Assembly (NCBI GenBank): GCA_020845635.1
Contig: JADLFI010000038.1
Coordinates: 1 to 34,596 of the forward strand
DNA length: 34,596 nucleotides
DNA from: Bacteroidia bacterium
Lineage (GTDB): Bacteria > Bacteroidota > Bacteroidia > UBA4408
Direction of reading: 5' to 3'
Shown here: positions 1-12,100 of the stretch, piece by piece
Layout: every line of letters starts with the position of its first letter
Position numbering within the stretch: the first letter of the stretch is position 1
Program-made: the position numbers and the translations under genes
Notes under the pieces: model-generated
The model's input: only the letters and a program-made list of their open reading frames with translations
Database searches by the model: none
What the model was told of the DNA's origin: nothing

Positions 1-122
1 AGTATTTACAATTGTACCTTGATGAATTTTGTTACAAGCTTAATCGAAGGTATTTTGGTGGGGTAATGTTCGATAGATTAACAGTAGCAGTAGTTAATGG
101 CAACTGGCATGAAAAAGGATGA
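1..122 (+). pseudogene. IS1595/ISXO2-like transposase, C-terminal end (cut by window edge)
   Basis: An open frame enters from the left edge (first full codon at base 3) and stops with TGA at 120-122. Its 39 residues include YLDEFCYKLNRRYFGG followed by FDRLTVAVV. This is the pattern at the end of the ISXO2-like transposase domain of IS1595-family elements (YLdEFxyRxNRR). Only the tail is visible, so whether the transposase is intact cannot be judged. No terminal inverted repeat or target duplication is obvious between the stop and dnaG. The assignment rests on the short motif alone. Confidence 0.6.
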
Positions 123-206
123 GCATATTTTTTAATTTTATTTTTTTACTAAATGTTTAAATAAACTTAGCTTTACTTTATTTTTCTATAAAATATTTAT
201 TCATTA

Positions 207-2180
207 ATGATTCCTAAAGATACCATAGCCAAAATTATTGATGCAGCAGAAATTGTTGATGTTATCAGTGATTTTGTTTCATTAAAAAAGAAAGGGGTAA
301 ATTATTTAGGAAACTGTCCTTTTCATAATGAAAAAACACCTTCTTTTACCGTATCCTCGGTAAAGGGTATTTATAAATGCTTTGGATGCGGAAAGTCAGG
401 TACATCAGTTAACTTTATTATGGAACATGAAGGCCTTACCTATCCCGAAGCTTTGCGTTTTTTGGCGCGTAAATACAATATCAAAGTTGAAGAGGTTGAA
501 CAAACTGCCGATGAAATAAAAGAACAAAATGCCAAGGAAAGTATGATGTTGTTAACAGCCTATGCACAACAACAATTTACACACAACTTATGGCATAGCG
601 AAGAAGGAAAAAATATTGGCTTATCGTATTTTAAAGAAAGGGGCTTTAGTAAACAAACTATTGAAAAATTTCAACTGGGCTATGCTTTGGAAAACCGTAA
701 AGCCTTTACAGATAAAGCTGTTACCGATGGCTATTTAATAGAGTTCTTAACGGCTACGGGCCTTACCATTGAAAGTGAAGACGGCAGGCATTTTGACCGA
801 TTTGCCGGCAGAGTAATGTTTCCAATATTAAATATTAGTGGTCGTCCTATTGCCTTTGGAGGGCGTATTTTAGGAAATAACAAAAAGCTGGCTAAGTACC
901 TCAACTCGCCCGAAAGTCAAATATATCATAAAAGTAATATACTCTATGGTTTGTTTCAGGCAAAAAAATCAATAGTTGAGAAAAACAATTGTTATTTGGT
1001 AGAAGGATATACCGATGTTATAAGCTTATCGCAAGCAGGTATAGAGAATGTTGTAGCCTCCTCGGGAACTTCTTTAACAACCGAACAAATCAGGCAAATA
1101 AGACGCTTTAGTCCTAATGTTACAGTAATGTATGATGGAGATAATGCCGGAATTAAAGCTTCGTTTCGTGGAATAGACTTAATACTGAATGAAGGTTTAA
1201 ACGTAAAAGTTATTTTGTTTCCTGATGGCGAAGATCCTGATTCCTTTGCACAAAAGCATACACAAGAAGACTTAATTTTGTTTTTGGAAAAAAATGCAGT
1301 TGACTTTATTACTTTTAAAACAAATTTGTTGCTTAACGAAACACAAAACGATCCATACGCAAAAGCACAACTAATTAATGAAATTGTAGAAAGCATAAGT
1401 GTTATCCCCGATAGTATTGCACGCTCGTTATATACCAAAGAATGTGCCCGGATTATGCAGGTAGAAGAACAACTTTTGTTGAACACCCTAAATAAATTAT
1501 TACGCCAAAAACGTATTAAGGAAATTAAAGAGGATATTATACACGTTGAGGATACCGAAGCGCATACCGGGTTTGAATTGCCTGCCCCACCACCCGAAAA
1601 AGTAAGTGGAACTCCTGAATTGGAACTGGCTATGGTTGAATCGGAAATAATACGTTTGCTTTTATTGTACGGAGCTGAAAAAATAAAGTTTGATTATATT
1701 GATGAAAATGAAATACCACAAGTAAGCGAAATTCATTTGGCTTCCTATATTTTTACTAACCTGTTAGAAAATGAAATAACCTTTGACGATTTAACTTACA
1801 ATGCTGTTTTTACTGAATATATGAACGAGGTTAATCAGGGAAATTTCTTAAAAATAGAATATTTTCTGGCGCACGAAAATGTTGAAATACGTGATGTGGC
1901 AGCTATGGCATTAGTTGACATGAACCAACTTAGTCCTAATTGGGAATCAAAATATCATCTCATTGTAAAAAATAAAGATGCCGATTTAAAGCAAGTCATT
2001 ATAAATACTATTGATCGTCTAAAACAAAAGCACCTGCTGCGTATGCTACATCAAGTGCAGGAAGAAATAAAAAACTGTAAAGAGGAAGAAAAAATGCAAG
2101 ACTTATTAGTGGAATATAAAACCTTGTTGGATATGAAAGAGCTATTATTTGGAGAAACAGGAACTACTATATCGCACTAA
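207..2180 (+). CDS. dnaG: DNA primase DnaG
   Basis: Makes the RNA primers for chromosome replication, working with the replicative helicase. At 657 residues it is longer than the E. coli enzyme. The N-terminal CHC2-type zinc-binding domain has C37, H40, C58 and C61 (CPFHNEKTPSF, then CFGCGKSG). The TOPRIM catalytic core has VEGYTD around E266, the acidic pair in YDGDNAG (D310, D312), and DGEDPDSF shortly after. The C-terminal third, which would bind helicase, is divergent. The ATG start at 207 gives the expected N-terminus (IPKDTIAKI). lnt follows after 10 bases, so the two are probably co-transcribed. All catalytic motifs are intact, so the identification is firm. Confidence 0.97.
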   Translation: MIPKDTIAKIIDAAEIVDVISDFVSLKKKGVNYLGNCPFHNEKTPSFTVSSVKGIYKCFGCGKSGTSVNFIMEHEGLTYPEALRFLARKYNIKVEEVEQTADEIKEQNAKESMMLLTAYAQQQFTHNLWHSEEGKNIGLSYFKERGFSKQTIEKFQLGYALENRKAFTDKAVTDGYLIEFLTATGLTIESEDGRHFDRFAGRVMFPILNISGRPIAFGGRILGNNKKLAKYLNSPESQIYHKSNILYGLFQAKKSIVEKNNCYLVEGYTDVISLSQAGIENVVASSGTSLTTEQIRQIRRFSPNVTVMYDGDNAGIKASFRGIDLILNEGLNVKVILFPDGEDPDSFAQKHTQEDLILFLEKNAVDFITFKTNLLLNETQNDPYAKAQLINEIVESISVIPDSIARSLYTKECARIMQVEEQLLLNTLNKLLRQKRIKEIKEDIIHVEDTEAHTGFELPAPPPEKVSGTPELELAMVESEIIRLLLLYGAEKIKFDYIDENEIPQVSEIHLASYIFTNLLENEITFDDLTYNAVFTEYMNEVNQGNFLKIEYFLAHENVEIRDVAAMALVDMNQLSPNWESKYHLIVKNKDADLKQVIINTIDRLKQKHLLRMLHQVQEEIKNCKEEEKMQDLLVEYKTLLDMKELLFGETGTTISH

Positions 2181-2190
2181 ATATAAATTT

Positions 2191-3783
2191 ATGAACAGAA
2201 TAACCGCTTTAACCTATAGTTTATTTTCGGGTATCTTATTAAGTGCTGCATGGCCGGTGGCGGGCTTTTTTCCTATTATATTTTTTGCATGGCTCCCTTT
2301 ACTTTATGTTGAGGATGAAATTTGCAACAATTACCAAACTAAAGGGAGCTTCTTTACATATAGCCTTATAGCTATGCTTGCATGGAATCTGCTTACTACC
2401 TGGTGGGTAAAAAATGCTTCATTGGGTGGCGCTGTCATGGCTATTGTTGCAAATAGTTTGTTGATGACATTAGTACTCACCTTTTTTCATTGGGTAAAAC
2501 TAAAAAAAGGCAACAAGTATGGATATGCGGCATTTATTGCCTTTTGGATGACATTTGAATATATACATTTGCGTTGGGACATTACCTGGCCTTGGCTAAA
2601 TCTTGGAAACTGTTTTGCCGGAAATATTAAAATTATTCAATGGTACGAGTTTACAGGTACTTTTGGTGGTACACTTTGGGTACTGGTGGTAAATATTTTA
2701 TTGTTTCGTTTAATAAAAAACTATAGAAACAAATTGCCAATAAAAAAGTTAGCTGTCATTATTGGGCTTACTTTATTCATTCCTATACTTATTTCGTTGC
2801 TGGTGTATTATAGTTATAATGAAAAATATGCTCCTCTCAAGGCAGTTATAGTTCAACCCAATATTGACCCCTATAACGAAAAATTCAGTAATCTGAGCTC
2901 CGAAGAACAGCTTCAAAAATTATTAAGCTTAGCCATAAAAAAATTAGATACTGAAACCAACTTTCTAATTGCCCCTGAAACAGCTATAGTTGACTATTTA
3001 TGGGAAAATAAAATTCATGAGTCGCCTGATATTAAAATGTTAGATTCACTGATTAAAATTTATCCCCAATTAAATGTCTTAATAGGGGCTTCAACACTGC
3101 AAACTTTTGGTCCGGGACAAGCCATATCGTTAACAGCACGTAAGTTTTACGATAGCAACGAGTATTACGACTCCTATAATACAGCTTTGCAACTTAACCA
3201 TACTCCTAATATTCAAATATATCATAAATCAAAACTTGTTCCGGGAGTAGAGAAAATGCCTTGGCCATCAGTTTTCAAATACTTTGAAAAATTTGCCATT
3301 GATTTGGGCGGTATAAGCGGAAGCCTTGGTACTCAAGAAGAACGCGAAGCTTTTTTTACGACCGATAAAAAATTTGCTGCCGCCCCAATTATTTGTTACG
3401 AGTCGGTTTATGGCGAATATGTTGGGGAATATATTAAAAAAGGAGCCAATTTTTTGGCCATTATTACCAATGATGGTTGGTGGGGCGACACTCCGGGTTA
3501 TAAGCAACATTTAGAATACGGAAGTTTAAGAGCCATTGAAACTCGCAGAAGCATACTTCGTTCGGCCAACACAGGTATTTCTGCGGTTATTAACCAAAGA
3601 GGCGAAATAGTACAAAAAACCAACTGGTGGATTGAAGATGCGCTAACAACAACTATAAACACCAACCAAAAAATTACTTTTTACACGCGTTTTGGCGACT
3701 ACCTAGGTGTAATAGCCATAATGTTTTCTATTGTTGTTATAATATCCACTTTAGGCTTCAATACAAAATTCAAGGCGAAATAA
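2191..3783 (+). CDS. lnt: Apolipoprotein N-acyltransferase Lnt
   Basis: Inner-membrane enzyme that adds the third acyl chain to the N-terminal cysteine of lipoproteins, the last step of lipoprotein maturation. The N-terminal half has several hydrophobic membrane segments. The C-terminal half is a nitrilase-fold domain with the expected Glu-Lys-Cys triad: E263 in APETAIVDY, K346 in YHKSKLVPG and C402 in PIICYESVYG (numbered from the start used here). I chose the ATG at 2191, ten bases after the dnaG stop. The longer frame needs a TTG at 2149 inside dnaG and adds 14 charged residues before the first membrane segment. lspA, which acts one step earlier in the pathway, is about 10 kb downstream. 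The window also encodes several lipoproteins that would be substrates. Confidence 0.93.
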   Translation: MNRITALTYSLFSGILLSAAWPVAGFFPIIFFAWLPLLYVEDEICNNYQTKGSFFTYSLIAMLAWNLLTTWWVKNASLGGAVMAIVANSLLMTLVLTFFHWVKLKKGNKYGYAAFIAFWMTFEYIHLRWDITWPWLNLGNCFAGNIKIIQWYEFTGTFGGTLWVLVVNILLFRLIKNYRNKLPIKKLAVIIGLTLFIPILISLLVYYSYNEKYAPLKAVIVQPNIDPYNEKFSNLSSEEQLQKLLSLAIKKLDTETNFLIAPETAIVDYLWENKIHESPDIKMLDSLIKIYPQLNVLIGASTLQTFGPGQAISLTARKFYDSNEYYDSYNTALQLNHTPNIQIYHKSKLVPGVEKMPWPSVFKYFEKFAIDLGGISGSLGTQEEREAFFTTDKKFAAAPIICYESVYGEYVGEYIKKGANFLAIITNDGWWGDTPGYKQHLEYGSLRAIETRRSILRSANTGISAVINQRGEIVQKTNWWIEDALTTTINTNQKITFYTRFGDYLGVIAIMFSIVVIISTLGFNTKFKAK

Positions 3784-3960
3784 AATTAAAATTCTCCACT
3801 TCAACTAAAAAACATCAATGAGTATAACATATTTTCTGGCATCATAGTAATAAGTCTAAATTTATCAATATCCTCAAATAATTTCAATCAATTAATAATC
3901 AGAGAATTGCACTTTTAGGATATTTTTTCTAATTTACACCAATTTATACAAAAAAAAGTG

Positions 3961-3968
3961 TACTTTTG
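3961..3968 (+). promoter_or_regulatory. Bacteroidota -7 promoter box upstream of atpD
   Basis: TACTTTTG followed by C matches the Bacteroidota -7 consensus TAnnTTTG. It lies about 50 bases before the atpD start. A -33 TTTG at the proper distance is not clear. Confidence 0.6.
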
Positions 3969-4011
3969 CGCCCGAAAATATAAATACTGTAGTAAAAAAC
4001 AGCTAAATTAA

Positions 4012-5526
<1,515 letters not shown>

Positions 5527-5553
5527 TTATACAAACTATTCAATAATTATCTG

Positions 5554-5787
5554 ATGTTTTTAGAAATCATAAGCCCTGATAAGAAACTTTTTGAAGGCGA
5601 CATTAAATCCGTAACTCTACCGGGAAGTGATGGTTTATTGGGAATATTAAATAATCATGCTCCTATGATTAGTGCACTGAAAGCCGGAAAAGTGAAAATT
5701 ACAGATAACTCAGGCGTTCAAACCTTTACCATTAAAGGTGGAGTAGTTGAAGTTCTAAAAAACAAGATTATTGTTTTGGCCGAATAA
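5554..5787 (+). CDS. atpC: F1F0 ATP synthase subunit epsilon, short form
   Basis: Central-stalk subunit that couples rotation to catalysis. The 77 residues cover only the N-terminal beta-sandwich domain (FLEIISPDKKLFEGDI, then LLGILNNHAPMISAL). The C-terminal helical hairpin that can inhibit ATP hydrolysis in longer homologues such as E. coli (about 138 residues) is absent. Short epsilon subunits are usual in Bacteroidota, so this is probably not a truncation; there is no frame disruption and the stop is clean. It lies 27 bases after atpD and is followed by a strong terminator. Confidence 0.93.
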   Translation: MFLEIISPDKKLFEGDIKSVTLPGSDGLLGILNNHAPMISALKAGKVKITDNSGVQTFTIKGGVVEVLKNKIIVLAE

Positions 5788-5814
5788 TAACTTATTCAAG
5801 AAATATTTATTTAG

Positions 5815-5846
5815 TAGCACCACCTTTGTGGTGCTATTTTTGTTTT
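5815..5846 (+). terminator. Rho-independent terminator after atpC
   Basis: Perfect 9-bp stem: TAGCACCAC at 5815-5823 and GTGGTGCTA at 5828-5836, with a CTTT loop, then a T-rich run. It ends the atpDC unit. The end of the convergent feoB gene overlaps the T-run. There is no T-tract on the other strand, so it should act mainly on atpDC. Confidence 0.85.
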
Positions 5847-7962
5847 AGGACAATAGGTGATATACTATAAAGCTGCCTATGTAAGCCATAAATGACATAA
5901 ATGCAAATTGTATGATCGGCCACTTTATGCCGCCTGTTTCTTTATATACCACAGCAATAGTACTCATACATTGCAAGGCAAAGGCATAAAAAATCATTAA
6001 TGAAAAGGCAACTGCAGTGCTGTACATTGGTTTACCTGTTAACGGATTAATAGCTTCTTTCATTTTTACCCTTATACTTCTTTCATCAGCATCATTCCCT
6101 ACACTGTATATAGTAGCCATAGTACCTACAAAAACCTCACGTGCCGCAAAACTTGTTACCAAACTAATTCCAATCTTCCAATCAAAACCCAATGGAGCAA
6201 TAATAGGCTCAATGGCCTTACCGGCTATTCCGGCATAAGAAGCCTCTAACTGTTCAGAAGCAATTTTATTCTTTATTTCAGGGTCAGCAAGGTCGGCATG
6301 GCTGTTTACATATTTTTGTTCTATCTCCTGCATACGATTACCCGGAGCATATGAAGCCATTAACCATAACACAACCGATACGGCAACAATTATTTTTCCT
6401 GCCTCAAGAATAAATATTTTTACTTTATCAAAAATAACAAACAAAACATGCTTTGTTTGTGGAACACGATACACCGGAAGCTCCATTATAAAATAGCTGT
6501 GCTCACGGCTCTTAATTAGGTACTTTAATACAAAGGCCGCCAATATAGCTGCCAAAAATCCTATTAAATATAGTGACATCAGCACTAATCCTTGTATATT
6601 AAGAAAACCCCATACTTTGGTTGAAGGTACCACTAAAGCAATAAGCAAGGTATAAACAGGTAACCGGGCACTACAACTCATAAGTGGCGTTACCAAAATA
6701 GTAATTAAACGCTCTTTAGTATTACTAATGGTGCGAGCTCCCATTATAGCAGGTACAGCGCAAGCCACTCCGCTAATCAGCGGAATAACAGATTTCCCGT
6801 TTAGTCCAAACTTTCGCATCAGTTTATCCATAATAAAACTAACACGTGCCATATACCCGCTGTCTTCCAGTATAGCAATAAAGGCAAATAAAAATGCTAT
6901 TTGAGGAATAAATACAATAACACCACTTAACCCGGCTAATATTCCCTTGGTAATAATATCATTTAAAATACCCGGGGGCATAGTATTCCCAACCATCTCA
7001 CTAAACCATATAAACAAGTTTTCAATCCACTCCATTGGTAAAGCACTAAACGAAAAAATAAACTGGAAAATACAAAACAGGATAAGCAAAAAAACAATAA
7101 ACCCCCATACCTTATGAGTAAAAATATTATCTAGTTTTTGAGTTAATGTACTAACCTCCCGTGCCTCATAACTTACACATTGTTGTATAATTTCAGCTAT
7201 ATTCTTATATCTGTTTACCGATTCGTTAGTTTGCAATTGAATTATATCAACTTTGCTTTCTTTAAAGAAATCCTCCAGCCCTACATTCCGCTTAAAGTTT
7301 AAATCCAATAAATTATTAATATATAAAACAAATGCATCAAAATCACTATTGGCATTAATATTTTCCTTTAATTCCGACCACCTAAGTGTACTAAATTTTG
7401 AAATATCTAATTGTGGTTTTCCTTGCTTTGGTTCATAGTTTGCAATTACACTTTTTAATTTTGTTATCCCCTCACCCTGCTTTGAGTTTACACTTACCAC
7501 AGGTACACCTAACATTTGCGAAAGCTTAGTTTCATCAATTACTATGGTTCTCTTTAAGGCCTCATCAATCATGTTCAACACAAGGATAACAGGTAATCCG
7601 GTATCAATAAGTTGTGTACACAAATACAAACTGCGTTTTAAATTGGTAGAGTCGGCTACCATCAGTGTTACATCAGGATAATCAGCATTTTGCTTGTTAC
7701 TAAGTACTTCGGTGGTAACTTGCTCATCTATTGACTTAGGAAACAAACTATAAGTTCCGGGTAAATCAATAATTTCAATTTTTTGCTTATTGGGAAGCAC
7801 ACAAATACCTTTATGAATATCTACCGTAACGCCAGGAAAATTACCTGTTTTTTGCCGCAATCCCGTAAGCATATTAAACAGGGTTGATTTACCGCTGTTA
7901 GGATTACCGGCCATAGCCAATCGCTTAACTTTTATTGAATTGCCTTCAGAAATACTGCTCAC
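5845..7962 (-). CDS. feoB: Ferrous iron transporter FeoB
   Basis: Large inner-membrane protein that imports Fe2+ under control of an N-terminal G domain. In the 705 residues, the G1 motif GNPNSGKS is at 19-26 (after KVKRLAMA), followed by G3 IIDLPGTYSLFP and G4 NMIDE. A helical linker leads to the membrane part, which has two Gate-type repeats. The second half contains ISGVACAVPAIMGARTI and the C-terminal gate region with AAREVFVGTM. It lies eight bases after feoA on the same strand, so the two form a feoAB operon. The genes are separate here, whereas some Bacteroidota have a fused feoAB. Length and motifs are normal. Confidence 0.96.
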   Translation of the reverse strand: MSSISEGNSIKVKRLAMAGNPNSGKSTLFNMLTGLRQKTGNFPGVTVDIHKGICVLPNKQKIEIIDLPGTYSLFPKSIDEQVTTEVLSNKQNADYPDVTLMVADSTNLKRSLYLCTQLIDTGLPVILVLNMIDEALKRTIVIDETKLSQMLGVPVVSVNSKQGEGITKLKSVIANYEPKQGKPQLDISKFSTLRWSELKENINANSDFDAFVLYINNLLDLNFKRNVGLEDFFKESKVDIIQLQTNESVNRYKNIAEIIQQCVSYEAREVSTLTQKLDNIFTHKVWGFIVFLLILFCIFQFIFSFSALPMEWIENLFIWFSEMVGNTMPPGILNDIITKGILAGLSGVIVFIPQIAFLFAFIAILEDSGYMARVSFIMDKLMRKFGLNGKSVIPLISGVACAVPAIMGARTISNTKERLITILVTPLMSCSARLPVYTLLIALVVPSTKVWGFLNIQGLVLMSLYLIGFLAAILAAFVLKYLIKSREHSYFIMELPVYRVPQTKHVLFVIFDKVKIFILEAGKIIVAVSVVLWLMASYAPGNRMQEIEQKYVNSHADLADPEIKNKIASEQLEASYAGIAGKAIEPIIAPLGFDWKIGISLVTSFAAREVFVGTMATIYSVGNDADERSIRVKMKEAINPLTGKPMYSTAVAFSLMIFYAFALQCMSTIAVVYKETGGIKWPIIQFAFMSFMAYIGSFIVYHLLS

Positions 7963-7970
7963 CCTAATTT

Positions 7971-8201
7971 TTATAAATTTGAAACAACCACCTGAGAGGC
8001 CTCATTTTTTCTAAGACTTAGTGAGTATCCGGCAACTTGAATGGCAATTGGATCACCCAAAGGGGCTACTCTTTCTAGAAATACCTTTTCACCGGGCAAG
8101 CAGCCCATTTCCATTAGCTTTAAAGCAATATTTTGTTCTTTGAATTGCAAAATGATGGCTTGCTCTCCAACTCTTAAATCTGATAATAATAATTCAGCCA
8201 T
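7971..8201 (-). CDS. feoA: FeoA, SH3-like partner of FeoB
   Basis: Small cytoplasmic protein of 76 residues with the FeoA beta-barrel fold, thought to regulate FeoB. The pattern LSDLRVGEQAIILQF, then LMEMGCLPGEKV and VAPLGDPIAIQVAGYSLSLR, is typical. The frame can be extended to 8279, but the added residues are hydrophobic and unrelated to the family. The ATG at 8201 gives the usual MAELLLSDLRVG start, so I used it. It is the first gene of the feoAB operon. Confidence 0.92.
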   Translation of the reverse strand: MAELLLSDLRVGEQAIILQFKEQNIALKLMEMGCLPGEKVFLERVAPLGDPIAIQVAGYSLSLRKNEASQVVVSNL

Positions 8202-8222
8202 GATACACTTAATGTTAGCCAA

Positions 8223-8230
8223 CAAATTTA
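8223..8230 (-). promoter_or_regulatory. Possible -7 box for feoAB
   Basis: Read on the minus strand this is TAAATTTG, matching TAnnTTTG, about 21 bases before the feoA start. No good -33 element is seen, and the region is so AT-rich that a chance match is possible. Confidence 0.35.
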
Positions 8231-8336
8231 AATTAATTCTTAATAAGAAATAATCCCATAAAAAAGGTATTTTCAACAAATCCTAATAAATTATACATAC
8301 AAGATATAAGAACAAATATTTTATCCTTATAATGTT

Positions 8337-8344
8337 TACTTTTG
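8337..8344 (+). promoter_or_regulatory. Bacteroidota -7 box for the RNA methyltransferase gene
   Basis: TACTTTTG followed by CGCC, the same extended form seen ahead of atpD, 25 bases before the methyltransferase start. The shared sequence TACTTTTGCGCC makes this convincing. Confidence 0.6.
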
Positions 8345-8368
8345 CGCCTCAGTATTTAATGAAAATAT

Positions 8369-8914
8369 ATGCGAAAACTCAGTAACAGCGAATTGTTGCG
8401 TAAAAGCCCCGATGAATTTAAGCAAGCCCAAAAAACACCGGTTGTATTAGTGCTCGATAATGTAAGAAGCTTAAATAATGTAGGTTCTGTTTTTCGTACG
8501 GCCGATAGCTTTTTGTTGGAAGCAGTTTATTTATGCGGTATTACCGGAACCCCACCTCATAAAGATATTCAGAAAACAGCCCTGGGAGCCACTGCTACCG
8601 TTAATTGGAAATATTATAAAACTACCGAAGAGGCTGTTGAAGAATTACAAACCCATAAATATCAGGTTTTTGCCATTGAACAAGCCGAAGGAAGTGAAAT
8701 GTTGCATCAACTCCAATTCAACTTTTTGCAAAAAATAGCCTTTGTTTTTGGTAATGAAATCAGTGGCGTTTCACAATCAGTTATTAACTTGTGTCATAGC
8801 TGTATTGAAATACCCCAATCGGGCTTTAAACACTCCCTCAATATTTCGGTAGCCACCGGTATTGTTTGTTGGGAAGCTTATCGGCAATTTCTTTTATGGC
8901 AAAATTCCATATAA
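8369..8914 (+). CDS. TrmH/SpoU-family RNA 2'-O-methyltransferase
   Basis: SPOUT-class enzyme that transfers a methyl group from AdoMet to a ribose 2'-OH in tRNA or rRNA. The 181 residues contain the three SpoU motifs: NNVGSVFRTAD at 36-46, FVFGNEISGVS near 130, and IPQSGFKHSLNISVA in the C-terminal knot. There is no N-terminal substrate-binding domain like that of RlmB, so it is a minimal catalytic unit. The exact target (for example tRNA position 18 or an rRNA site) cannot be told from sequence. It has its own promoter box and faces away from feoAB. Confidence 0.9.
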   Translation: MRKLSNSELLRKSPDEFKQAQKTPVVLVLDNVRSLNNVGSVFRTADSFLLEAVYLCGITGTPPHKDIQKTALGATATVNWKYYKTTEEAVEELQTHKYQVFAIEQAEGSEMLHQLQFNFLQKIAFVFGNEISGVSQSVINLCHSCIEIPQSGFKHSLNISVATGIVCWEAYRQFLLWQNSI

Positions 8915-9030
8915 TACCCTCTAAAGTCATTGTATTAATGGGGCTTCGGTTTCAATAAAAAGCCTAAGTACCTTTGAATTATCTGCAAAATTAATTCTTC
9001 ATAACAGTTGCAATTCAGCACTAAAAATTG

Positions 9031-9038
9031 TAATTTCG
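9031..9038 (+). promoter_or_regulatory. Probable -7 box for ileS (TTTCG variant)
   Basis: TAATTTCG followed by CG is a one-base variant of TAnnTTTG. A TTG at 9008-9010 lies 20 bases upstream. The same variant, TAATTTCGCG, occurs ahead of the OmpA/TPR gene at 22140. A consensus TACCTTTG also lies at 8969-8976, so ileS may have two promoters. Confidence 0.45.
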
Positions 9039-9121
9039 CGCGCTTAATAGAAAGGCAATCTATTACTAATTAATTTATTAGCATAGCAGAAGCTGCTTTT
9101 TATACGCGATATAGGATTATT

Positions 9122-12100
9122 ATGACTAATTATAAAACATATAACCAATTAAACCTTCCCGAAGTGGCTATTGAGGCGCAGAAAAAATGGGAAGCAGAAA
9201 ATACTTTTGACCAATCTATTGAAACCCGAGAAGGAAAAGCCCCATTTGTTTTTTACGAGGGGCCTCCGAGTGCCAACGGATTACCGGGTATTCACCATGT
9301 TATGGCTCGTACCATTAAAGATATTTTTTGTCGTTATAAAACACTAAAAGGTTATCAGGTTAAGCGCAAAGCCGGTTGGGATACACATGGATTGCCGGTT
9401 GAGCTGGGTGTGGAGAAATCATTAGGCATAACCAAAGAAGATATTGGTACTAAAATTACCGTTGAGCAATACAACTTGGAATGTCGTAAAGATGTAATGA
9501 AATATACCGATGTATGGATTACCCTGACCCAAAAAATGGGCTACTGGGTAGATATGCAAAATCCGTACATTACCTATAACAATAAATATATTGAAAGTGT
9601 TTGGTGGTTATTAGCACAATTGTACAAAAAAAATGTTTTATATAAAGGCTATACTATTCAACCTTATTCGCCTGCTGCCGGCACCGGGCTTTCATCGCAC
9701 GAGTTAAATCAGCCGGGGTGTTACCGAGATGTAAAAGACCGTACAGCCGTGGCAATGTTTAAAATAGTAAATAATACACTTTCCGAATCATTATTTACCA
9801 AAACAAACTGTACCGATATTTATTTCCTTGCTTGGACAACTACCCCTTGGACTTTGCCCTCAAACACCGCTTTAGCGGTAGGAAAAAAGATAAATTATGT
9901 ACTAGTAAAAACATACCACCCATACCTATTCAAAGTGGTTAACGTTGTTCTGGCCAAAGATTTATTAGATAAATATTTTCCTGCTAAGAACAAAGACCTA
10001 AGTTTTGAAACTTACAAAGAAGGTGATAAAAATATTCCTTTTGAAGTGATTGCCGAAATAAAAGGCGAGCAATTATTGGGTATTTCGTACCACCAATTAT
10101 TGCCTTTTGCACAACCCGAGAATGGTGATGCGTTTAAAGTTATTCCTGGCGATTTTGTAACTACTGTGGACGGAACAGGTATTGTACACATGGCGCCTAG
10201 CTTTGGTGCTGACGATTTCAGAGCAGCACAACAAAGTGGTATAGGTTCCTTAACTTTAGTTGATAAACGTGGAAAATTTTTACCACAAGTAAGTGATGGT
10301 ATATTTTTATACGGAAACGAATATGTAAAAGAAGCCTATTTAAGTGCCGAAGAGTTAGAGCAAGAGTTTCAGCATCAAAAGAAAGTTTTGGAAAGTAACG
10401 GAAAAATTAAAGAGCTGAAAAACTATTTGAGTGTAGATGAACGCATTATTTTAAAACTGCAAGAAGAAGGAAAACTCTTTAAAAAAGAAAGCTATGAACA
10501 TAGCTATCCGCACTGTTGGCGTACTGATAAACCTGTATTGTACTACCCGCTCGATTCCTGGTTTATTAAAACAACAGACTTTAAAGAAAGAATGATTGAG
10601 CTAAATAACACCATTAACTGGAAACCTGAATCAACAGGTTCGGGACGATTTGGAAACTGGCTTGAAAATTTGAATGACTGGAATTTATCACGTTCACGCT
10701 TTTGGGGTATTCCTATTCCTATTTGGACCAGCGAAGATAAAACCGAACAAATTTGTATTGAGTCTGCCGAGCACCTTAAAGCAGAAATAGACAATGCCAT
10801 AAGCAAAGGATTTATGACTTCTAATCCGTTGGCTGCTTTTGTTCCCGGAAATAATGATGAAGATAATTATAATACCTTTGATTTACATAAACCTTATGCT
10901 GACAATATTGTATTAGAACGTAACGGTAAAAAACTTTTCCGTGAAACCGACCTGATAGATGTTTGGTTTGACTCAGGCGCCATGCCGTATGCTCAGGTGC
11001 ACTACCCCTTTGAGAACAAAGAACTAATTGATAAAAATTTATATTATCCGGCCGATTTTATTGCTGAAGGTGTTGACCAAACCAGAGGATGGTTTTTTAC
11101 GCTACATGCTATTGCAGCCATGTGTTTTGATTCAGTAGCATATAAAAATGTTGTAAGCAATGGCTTGGTACTTGATAAAAACGGCCAAAAAATGAGCAAA
11201 CGATTGGGAAATGCTGTTGATCCTTTTCAAACCATTGATAAATACGGCCCCGATGCTACACGTTGGTATATGATTACCAATGCAGCTCCTTGGGATAATT
11301 TAAAATTTGATGTGGAGGGCATTAGTGAGGTGCAACGTAAATTTTTCGGCACTTTACACAATACCTATTCATTCTTTGCCTTATACGCTAACGTAGATGG
11401 ATTTAGCTATAAAGAAGAAAACATTCCGCTTCATCAACGTCCCGAAATTGATCGCTGGATTATTTCAGAGCTAAATACCCTAATCAAAAATGTAGAGCAG
11501 GCTTATGATGAGTATGAACCACACCGTGCAGGCAGGTTAATTGAAGAATTTGTAGATGAACATTTGAGTAACTGGTATGTTCGTTTGTGCAGAAGACGCT
11601 TCTGGAAGGGCGATTACAGTAATGATAAAGTAGCCGCTTATCAAACACTTTATACCTGTTTGGAAACAATCAGCATTTTATTTTCTCCTATTGCTCCATT
11701 CTTTGCCGAGAGGTTGTTTGGCGACCTCAATGCTGTAACACAAAAAATAAAATCACCATCAGTACATTTAAGCAATTTTCCTAAATATAATCCACAGGAA
11801 GTTGATAGTACATTAGAACAAAAAATGGAACTGGCTCAGAAAATATCTTCTATGATATTAGCTATTCGCAAAAGAGAAAACATTAGAGTAAGACAACCAT
11901 TGGCAAAAATCCAAATTCCGGTGTTGAATGATGATATTAAGTCAAAAATTGAGGCCGTAAAAGATTTAATATTATCAGAAGTAAATGTTAAAGAAATGGA
12001 TTTGGTGAATGAAGATCAGACCCATATTGTAAAAAATCTGAAACTTAATTTTAAAACCTTAGGTAAAAAGTATGGTAAGTTTATGAAAAACATTCAGGAC

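Noticed and set aside
992-1486. Minus-strand frame of 164 codons inside dnaG
   Set aside because: Shadow of the dnaG coding strand, with no domain; dnaG motifs cover the same bases.
3851-3936. Possible terminator after lnt (ATATCCT pairing with AGGATAT before T's)
   Set aside because: Only seven pairs separated by a loop of more than 40 bases; not convincing.
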